This document shows positions 25,201-34,200 of a stretch of DNA of 35,000 bases, one piece after another. This DNA is from Hydractinia symbiolongicarpus (lineage: Eukaryota; Cnidaria; Hydrozoa; Anthoathecata; Hydractiniidae). Below the pieces are notes generated by a model. That model searched no databases and had not been told where the DNA came from. It worked only from the letters and a program-made list of their open reading frames with translations. Position numbers and translations under genes: made by a program. The number at the start of each line of letters is the position of its first letter. Position 1 is the stretch's first letter. The stretch covers positions 1 to 35,000 of the forward strand of contig NW_026633881.1 in NCBI RefSeq assembly GCF_029227915.1, in the 5' to 3' direction.

Positions 25201-28200
25201 AACACATAATTCTATAATCAAAGAAGCACTTTGGTTTCGAATTTTTTCTTTTTGTTTGACAAAAAATCTTCAAAAATTGAAGTACGAGAATAAAAGAATT
25301 CTTGCTTTGTTATATTTTAGAATAAAAAGACGAAAATGCCATATACGGTTGCTGATTTAAAGGATGCAGAATTTCCTAGAGTAAGTGCTGTTGCATTTTA
25401 AAGAATTTATAGCCCTAACAGTCTGTTTTGTTATTTAAATTAGCTGAAGACATGAACATGAATTATTATTGTTAAGATTAAGATTGTTGTTTTCCTTTTC
25501 AACACAAATAAATGTTTGGCCTTACTGAAATTCATCAATATATATAAAAAAAGTTTCATTAAAAGCTCAATTTGACAACTTACTTTTAACAAACTTCTCA
25601 TCATTTTCATCAAGAATATTGTGCTAATCATATTTTACTGTTTTACTAACTCAAATATATATGCTTAATTTTTGAATTCTACACTTCCTAATTTAAAGTT
25701 GTTCTCCGTAACTCAGGGATAGAAAAAGCAACAATCAAAATTGATGTTTTTCCTGTGTCCTTGTAAAGACTTGTACACTTTTGTTTAGAAGCTGCTATTT
25801 ATTATTAGGATAAATGCAGTGGTATCAAAAGTTGCAATTTTCATTTCCTAAGAAATTTTTGAAAAGTTAGCTCTTAACCAATTTCATGTTACGCAAACTG
25901 AAGTAGGTGATTTCGTCCAGATTCGCTAAAAAGAGAATCAAATGTATGTTATTTGAAACTTTATCACACTCTCAACTTGCTTGCAATAGACAAACAAGTG
26001 ACAGCTAACTCAAAAAGTTTTCGAAATTTCTTCTTGGGTAAACCATAAACATTAGTACTATCATATGTAAATAGTTCGTTGACACAAATGTGTTACAATG
26101 AAAGTATATATTCAAGCACAGTAGAAAGAAGCCTCTGTGCTATAAGTTATTTTGTGTGCATGAAAATTGAAGCTTTAGATACAAGCAGTTACGAGAAGGA
26201 GAAAATTAGGGTGCCTTTTTTATTCTTTTTAAACTCTCATTGGAAAAAAACATAGATGTAAATTACCTCAATACGAGTTCCTCCTGTGTCTGCACATTAA
26301 GCATTTTTATTCAGCAAATTAAAAACATTTTTAAACATTCTATTTGTATGTATAGCTGTACTATTGGAATCTGTTTTCTACAAGTAATCCTGCAATAGTG
26401 TGTGCAATATAGTGTAACAATAGAATTTACCCTTACTATTCAGTTAATCATGCAAAGAATTCTATATAATGATAACTGAATAGCTGCCACAACAATTTCT
26501 CCTTTCTGGATAAAGGGAGTAGAACATCATAATTTGTTTTCTTTCTTCAATTTAGAAGTTGACTGATATCTCTAAATATGAAGTTCTTGATTTAAATATG
26601 TCAATAAACCTGTCACACAAAATTGATGAAGGAATGTCTGCTGTTGTATATAAATTGCTACAGCCAAATAGATGTGCTGCTGTCAAGTGCTTTAAACAAA
26701 AAGTAATGAAGAAGAATTTAATCATTATAGCTGAGCAGTTGTGTAAATTGAAGCATGAGAATATTGTACAATTTCTTGGCTATAGCGTTCACCCATCTGC
26801 TTTCCTTTTTGAATTTTGTGAAGTATATCTTGAAGGTGAGAAAGTGAACAATTTGCGTCAGTTGTTATCAATACATAATAGCAATGGTAATTTTGTCTTT
26901 GATGAAAGATTAAATTACATTCAGCAAGCAACAAGGGGGTTGATTTTTTTGCATGAAAATAGCATAGTTCACCGGGATTTTAAACCTAGCAATCTACTAG
27001 TGACTAATAACAATAAACAAATTCAAATAAAAATTACAGACTTTGATGAAATGGTTATTTTGCAACAAACTATCACAAGCACTATCACTTTGAATAGTCT
27101 TAAAGGCATGACCCTTGCCTATACAGCACCTGAATTGTGTTCAAGAGCTGCAAAAAAGCCATCAAAAGCAACGGATACTTACTCCTTGGCTATTTCAAGC
27201 TATGAAATAATGTCTGATCTTAATTCTCCATGGCAAGATGTTTTACCTTTGCTAAATGATGGCTTGCTTTTACAAGCTCTAAAAGAAGATGAAAGACCAG
27301 ATATTAGCCATGTGTCAAATTTGTACAATTTACCTGAGTGTGAATTAGTCATGGATCTTATATCGAAAGCTTGGAGTCCTAAATTTGAGGAAAGGCCAAG
27401 TACTGTGGAGGTAATTTAAAATTTTATCATTATTGTTTGATAAATTAAAAACTATTAATGTCTAAAATACCCAATTTCTTAGGCCACATATTTTAACCCA
27501 ATCCTAGACAATTTTTTGTCACCTCCTGTCATATAACAAAAGTCAATGTAAGTAAGGTCAGCAATATTCCTTTTTTTGCAACATGCCTAACTACATAAAA
27601 GCTATGCTGTCCATCTTTTGTAATGTTTCTTTTCCAGTGTCTAAATCTCTTTACTGATGTGAGAAATTCCCTGGTAAGTAACTTTTTATTAGTAGTTAAA
27701 AGTTGACGGCAAATTGACTAATACCCTTTACAGTTTTCAGTAAGATATATGAGGCGCCTTAAATCTTAGACATTTTAAACTGCATAAATGTATAGAGGTG
27801 AATATTTATCATAGCGCATCTGTGTTATCATTCTCAACTGAGAATGTTCACCCCGATCGGACCTCCCATCATGACGGGCGAGCTCCCACTTCTAGGGACC
27901 GCAGATCGAATCCTTCTCACTGCCCGGCGGTATGATAGTGATAAACAAAATAGTTCTTCTTCAATATGCGTAAATGTATTTGTAAAAAAAGCTTTTGTCT
28001 TAACATTTTTTTGTTTACAGAAACAGAAAACTAATTTGTGTAAGAATTATAAATGGATTAAGCATAAAAAGTTAAAGGATGGAATAATAACGTTTCTTAG
28101 AGGGTCACAAACTGTAAACTAAAATACACTTTAGAAAGCAAGTAATGTGGCAACGACTGTTCACATTAAATCTGAAGAAGGTATGTAAAAGTAATGAGAT

Positions 28201-31200
28201 TGGTTTGTAGTAATTTAAGTGATATTTAATGTGGTTTTATCAAGCATCTTCTGCTCAAATTTATCATTTAGATAACATCGATTTTAATTGTGTTGAGAGT
28301 TTTAAAGTAGTAGGTGGAATAATGGAGATTACGCTGGAACCAGGTAAAAATACCTTGCTTAGTAATAATGTCTAGGTGACGAAAATACATTTATAGCACT
28401 ATAATGGTAAAGACAAATAATCAAGTCCAAAAACACACAACAAAATTAAAAATAAAGTCACAACTTTATTTTCAATTTTTTTTGTGTTTTTAACTTGATA
28501 TTTTTTCCTTATCATTGTGGAAGTTGTGTTTACATTACAATGTGCTACAAATGGTTTAGATGTTATTTTCTTTTTTTTTAATTATAGATGAAAAGACACA
28601 CACAAATAAGCCTGTTGAGGTTAGTGATGTTATCCTTTCAAAGTTGTTACAACAATGCTAGGTGTAAGTTTTATCTTATTTTAATGTCCTTACTTTGTTT
28701 ATTGTATAGGATTTTTTCACAGATGATTTACAATTTCTAATGGTAAGCTCAGTTATATATAATTAACAACAAATTTTATTGTTCTCGTTAAATTTGTCGT
28801 TATTTATATCTGTACAGTTTAATAATAACGAAAAGCCTTACAGCTCAAAGATTTCTGCCATAGCTATTATATGCCTTTTAATCATCCAAATTAAGATCTT
28901 CAAATCAGAATATTCATATAGAATAAAAAATTATTATGAAGAAACTAGAGCAACATTATATTCTGACTGCATTTTATTTATATTTGAAGAAAATAATTAT
29001 TTTGAAAACGAACCTTTTCTTAGAAAGCTTGTCTATATTAAGGGTTTGGCTGCAATTTCAGCTTGCAATTAAGACATAGAAAGAATAGAAATATTTATAA
29101 ATGTAAATTATTTGTTCTACTGTTTGGTAAGGAACTTAGAAATTAGAATCATTTTTAGCACCAATTTTTTTATAATTGAATTTGGAATATTTATGAAGTT
29201 CGGGAAAGTAACCTCGAAAAAAGCATCTTGTTATTTCAGCGTTGGTGCTTAGATACTTATAATGATCTGAGTTACAAGCCAATTTAACTCTCATGTAAAC
29301 ATCATCTAAAAAGAATATCTATATAATAATACGAAGACTGTGTCTGTGTGTCTAAGGTAATAAAGCAATTACAGTGCACTTAAAACTTTAAGGCCAAATA
29401 TCTTGGAAAGAAGTGGTGACGTCAGTCATTTTTCACCGCGCAACAGTTTGTCAAAGGTTAATGATCCTATACATTTTCTTGATCAGCGTTTCGAGATCTA
29501 TACGATGAATGTAACGTGTATGGAAATTTCTTAAAAAAAAATTTTTGACTTTTTTTGGGAGATGGACTTTGCTGACGTCAGCAAAATTTTAAAATCCATA
29601 GATTTCCTTAACCGTTTGTCAAGAGTTTCGAGATCTATAACATGCAAGCAGCGGGTTTGCAAATTTCTGAAGAAAAATTTTTTGTCCTTTGCAGTGGAAC
29701 TTTGTTGACGTCAACAAAAGTTTTTAAACCTTTTTATCTCCTTAACCATTGTCAAAAGCGAATGATTGGATATATTTTCTTGATAGTGTTTCAAAATCTA
29801 TACGATGAAGGCAACGGGTTTACAAATTTCTAATGAAATTTTTTTCTACTTTGCAGGGGTAGTTTGCTGACGTCAGCAAAATTATAAACTTCTGTATCTC
29901 CTAAACAGTTGGTCAAAAGCGCATGATTCTATTCATTTCTTCATCAGCTTTTCCACCTCTACACAATAAAATTAATGTGTAAATGAGTTTCTAATTCTTT
30001 TTTCATTTATAAACGGGTCCTGGCGGACGTTATCGAAATTCAAATGACTGTTCTTTTCCATTGCTATCCCGACTAAGTGGATTTTTCCATGGGCCTTATC
30101 GACTAATTACCTAATAATAATAAAAATAATTGCAGTAAAATTAGGTCATGTGCAAAAAGGAAAAATTCAGAAAAAAGACCCTATGAACATTGTCTGTTAA
30201 AATAAAATGAGTTAAAAAAAAACCTTCAGGAAACTATTCAGGATAATAAGATCAAGAAAATGGTTTTGCAGTCTTTTGGAATTAAAAGTAAGACAGTATT
30301 TTTGTATGCGTTTCTTTAGCTCCTGCAAAGGTGTTAAGGAATATTTTATTTACTTTCTATAGAGTGAAGACGAGGATCCTGCCCTTAGGTCCGACCTTAA
30401 GAACTGTATAGAAAGTTTTCAGGTTTGTTATGTACACAAAACGGTATGTAGTTTTTCCATGCCATAATTACACAGTTCTCCTATTTATTTTAAATTTTAC
30501 TAAAAGTTTTTAACATAAAGTATAATTTGTGAGCATTTAAAACTATCGGAAAACAATCAAATAAAGCTCAAATCAAGATTTAATGCTGCTTTATATTTTT
30601 TAAGACTATCCAAACAGGATTATACAATCACATTACCTAAATACCACAGTCAGAATAATAATTAATCGCCACACATCAACAAAATTTAAGACATCAGGAA
30701 TGGCAATGACTAACAATTTTATTGGGAATGTTTTGTGCATTGGTGAATTCATCTTTGTTTTGTCATTCTATTCAAATTGAAATTGTGCTTCGTTTCTTTA
30801 AGAATAAGCAAACTACCTAGTATTTACATTTACTGTGAAATGTAAATTTTTTCTAAAAAATTATGGTTTGCAGTAATTTATGTAAATGCATGCATGTAAA
30901 AATATTAAGGAATATGTGAAGTATGATTTTGTTACGTATGTGTGTATGCATGTGTTTAGAATAAAGATGAAGATCAAAACAAAGATTTTATTCTAAAAGA
31001 CTGCGCACAGGTTAGATATTTACTTCATTTCATAGATAGTGTGAGTTCAACCGTACATGTATATGCTGTATGCTCACACATTAAATTGTTATTATTCTTT
31101 CAATTTAAAAATTCCCGCTTAGAAACTTTTCATGTTTTTACAATTCAGCTTCTCTTTAGGTCACTTCAACACCTGATCAGAATAAAACGGTATGTTTACC

Positions 31201-34200
31201 ATAATGATGCAATCAGCTGTAGCATTAAATATAATGAACAAGGTGTAAGACTCTGGAATTATTTTAAATTTCACTTAAACTTCAGAAATGACAATAAGTT
31301 TATTGTAAATTGGTCATTTCATATTTGTTTTGTCATTCTCTTCAAACTGGAATTGTTGTTTTGTTTCTTTAAGAATAAGCAACCCTAAACTTGACATTTA
31401 CAAAGAATTCATATCTGGTTCTAGACCTAATTGCACTGAAAAAAACAATGTTTACATTTACCGCCAAAAGTGAAGTTTTTCTAAAAAATTATGGTTTGCA
31501 TTAATTTATGTAAATGCATGCATGTGAAAATATTAAGGAATATGGGAAGTATGGTTTTGTTACGTATGTGTGTATGCATGTGTTTAGAATAAAGGTGAAG
31601 ACCAAAACAAAGATTTTATTCTAAAAGACTGCTTACAGGTTTGTTATGTACTTCAACCTTACATGTATATGCTGTATGCTCACACGTTACATTATTATTA
31701 TTATTCTTTCAATTTACAAATTCCCGCTTATAGAACTTTTTATGTTTTTACAATTCAGCTTCTCTTTAGGTCACTTCAACACCTGATCAGAATAAAACGG
31801 TATGTTTACCATAATGATGCAATCAGCTGTAGCATTAAATATAATGAACTAGGTGTATGCCTCTGGAAGATCAACCTTTGCATAAAACGTATATATTTTC
31901 TCCCAAAACAATCAAAAAAGAAAGATGTAACGTATAAGATCTAAACACCAAATAATTATCTGCTTATGCAAGTTATCCACCGAGTGCAGTTTAAACTAGG
32001 TATCCTACTAAAGTTAGGTCATCTGTAAACCAATATTACCCCTTGTTGCATAACACTGCCACAACAAAAACACGTCAAAATCAAATTATCAGTGTTTGAT
32101 ATTTTCGATCTAACCAAAATGATCCTAAAAAGAGTATGAACTACTTGTGTGGACATCCTTTAAAAATTGTCCTTTCATCTATGAATATTGTATCTGATAT
32201 TTTAGCTAACTCCTGTGGCCGTCTGGACTACGCCAAAAGTTTGCTTTAGTTAATTGGTTAAAAAAATTCAGTAATTAAAGACAGCTTTGATCTCGCACTT
32301 AGTATGATATTTTATTATTATCATTAAGATTGCTATGTTTTTCATTTGTAGAAATTTTGCCGAAAACGTAAAAATAAATGGCGCTTAAAAAATTTTGTTT
32401 TAAAGGTAAACATTTCTGTTTCATGTTCTTATCTTATTTGTTTGTGTTTTATCATATTTTACTTTGGTCTCGGTCAGGTTGTTTTTCCTAACGCGATCTT
32501 GTTTCAATATTTTTAGAACAGTAAGAGAAAGATTAACAATCTCAGCCAGGTAATTTACTGTAATAACAACTAAAGTTTGTATAGTATGTTGTCTATCTAT
32601 GTGTGCTACTTCCAATGTGATTATTTGTTCCATAAACGGATGGCTAAAGCGTCATCCCTAAAAAAGCTGTCACTTGATGCTGGGAACGTTAAAGTGCGTG
32701 GATTTGAATCTCACTCTGTCTAAAATTTTAGTTAATATTTCGGAAGTAGCACACATCCATACTCAAATTTGGTGAACCCCTTAGCATTTCCAAATTCCAA
32801 ACATTTGGATGACTAATTTATGTGCCCAACTTTATACTATATAAAAGATGGTACTACTTTTTTTGCCATCTTTAGGTGTCATTGCTAAACGATTCTGGTT
32901 TTATGATAGATACTGATGTGCATGTTGTTGATACAGACCAAAGTGCATTGGTAAAAAAAACATATTTTGAAACTTTACCAATTTAATTTTATATTCTTAG
33001 CTTTATTGTTTATTATTATAAATTTGAAACTTTTTTCTTGTTGTTTTTTTATCTTTATCTGACGAGCTAATGCTCAAAAAAAAAATCCTACAGTCCATGC
33101 TAAACTTTTTTATGGGTAGCACAAATAGACATAATCCTGCTTGTCGTTTTAACACATAGACATACATTTTACATTATTTTTCTTTAGAGCGTAAGCCGTA
33201 CTTCACTTACTTCGTCAATTGAACATAAATCTGCACGGACAATAGTAAAAAAGGTTCTGCATTAATTTATCGCATTTTATTGATAATAAGTATATAATAT
33301 TGTCATTTTTTCAAAGAAATGTAGACAATTTTTCAGGGTTTTGGAAGGGTTGGTCTATCAACAAAAGTTTATAAGCGTATTTTAATCAATTTTTAAATTT
33401 TTGAAAATTTCAATTTCTGTGTACCTAGCCATATTTTCCCCCAGTATAGTTTCTATTTTACTGTTAAGGGTTGAAGTCCATCGCGTCTGCTCAAAATATA
33501 TCAAACTATCTAATTATTATTTTAGTGGGTTTCGTGAAATGTGTTAAAAAACCCGGGTTTTTTTCACGAAACCCTAAAATTGTAGTATTTGCAAAGTAAC
33601 GCTTATGTCAAAGTATTATTAGTTACTTTTTTTTTTTTATAGCGCCGAAGAAAGAAACCGTACAGATACTGCATTTTTTGCAAAAAGAAAATGTCATATT
33701 TAAGAAGGCATATCAGATCAAAGCATAAACACCACCCTGAAGTGAAGGTTGTACTCAAACTTAAAAAAAAAGAGCAATTTGCAGCTTATGAGGACTTCAG
33801 GCGCCGAGGAATCTTTGAATATAATATGAAAGAAGCTTTAAATGAAAAACCTGAATTTGAGCGAGAGAGACGTGGAAGGGATCAAAATGATTTGGTATAC
33901 TGTAATAACTGTAAGAAATTTATTTCTCGGAGATTTTGGTATCAGCATATGAAAAACTGCCAGGCTAATTCGTGTAAAAAAACTGTTCCCGTACCTATCA
34001 ACTTGTTATCATTACCAGAAAACTTAAGAATAACTGATGATTTCCGTGACAATATCTTATCAAAATTCCAAAGGGATAATATTGGTGATATATGCAGGAC
34101 AGATAACACCATCATTAAAGTTGGGACAGTGTTTTATCATAAAGATAAAAGAAAATGCGAGAAGTCATTTGAAGTCAGAAAGTCTGTCAGGACAGACATG

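Larger units (their letters stand above)
30705..31865 (+). repeat. Tandem duplication of a ~610-bp genomic segment carrying two exons
   Basis: The stretch from about 30705 to 31255 recurs at about 31288 to 31865. Matching landmarks include the word TTTGTTTTGTCATTCT, the run TTTATGTAAATGCATGCATGT, and both exon pairs; exon offsets are 628 and 610 bp. Similarity extends through intron sequence, so this is a recent segmental duplication, not convergent exons. Confidence 0.9.

Noticed and set aside
24872-25273. 133-codon minus-strand frame and the overlapping plus frame
   Set aside because: Both lie in an intron, show no domain and are mutually antisense.
31041-31944. Open frames of 115 and 93 codons
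   Set aside because: They run through intron and duplicated exons in a different frame (LLFRSLQHLIRIKR-type text from the exon and its flanks); the phase-0 microexon reading is better supported.
32636-32720. Functional tRNA gene
   Set aside because: Box-like words are present but the acceptor and anticodon stems do not pair well, so only a remnant is reported.
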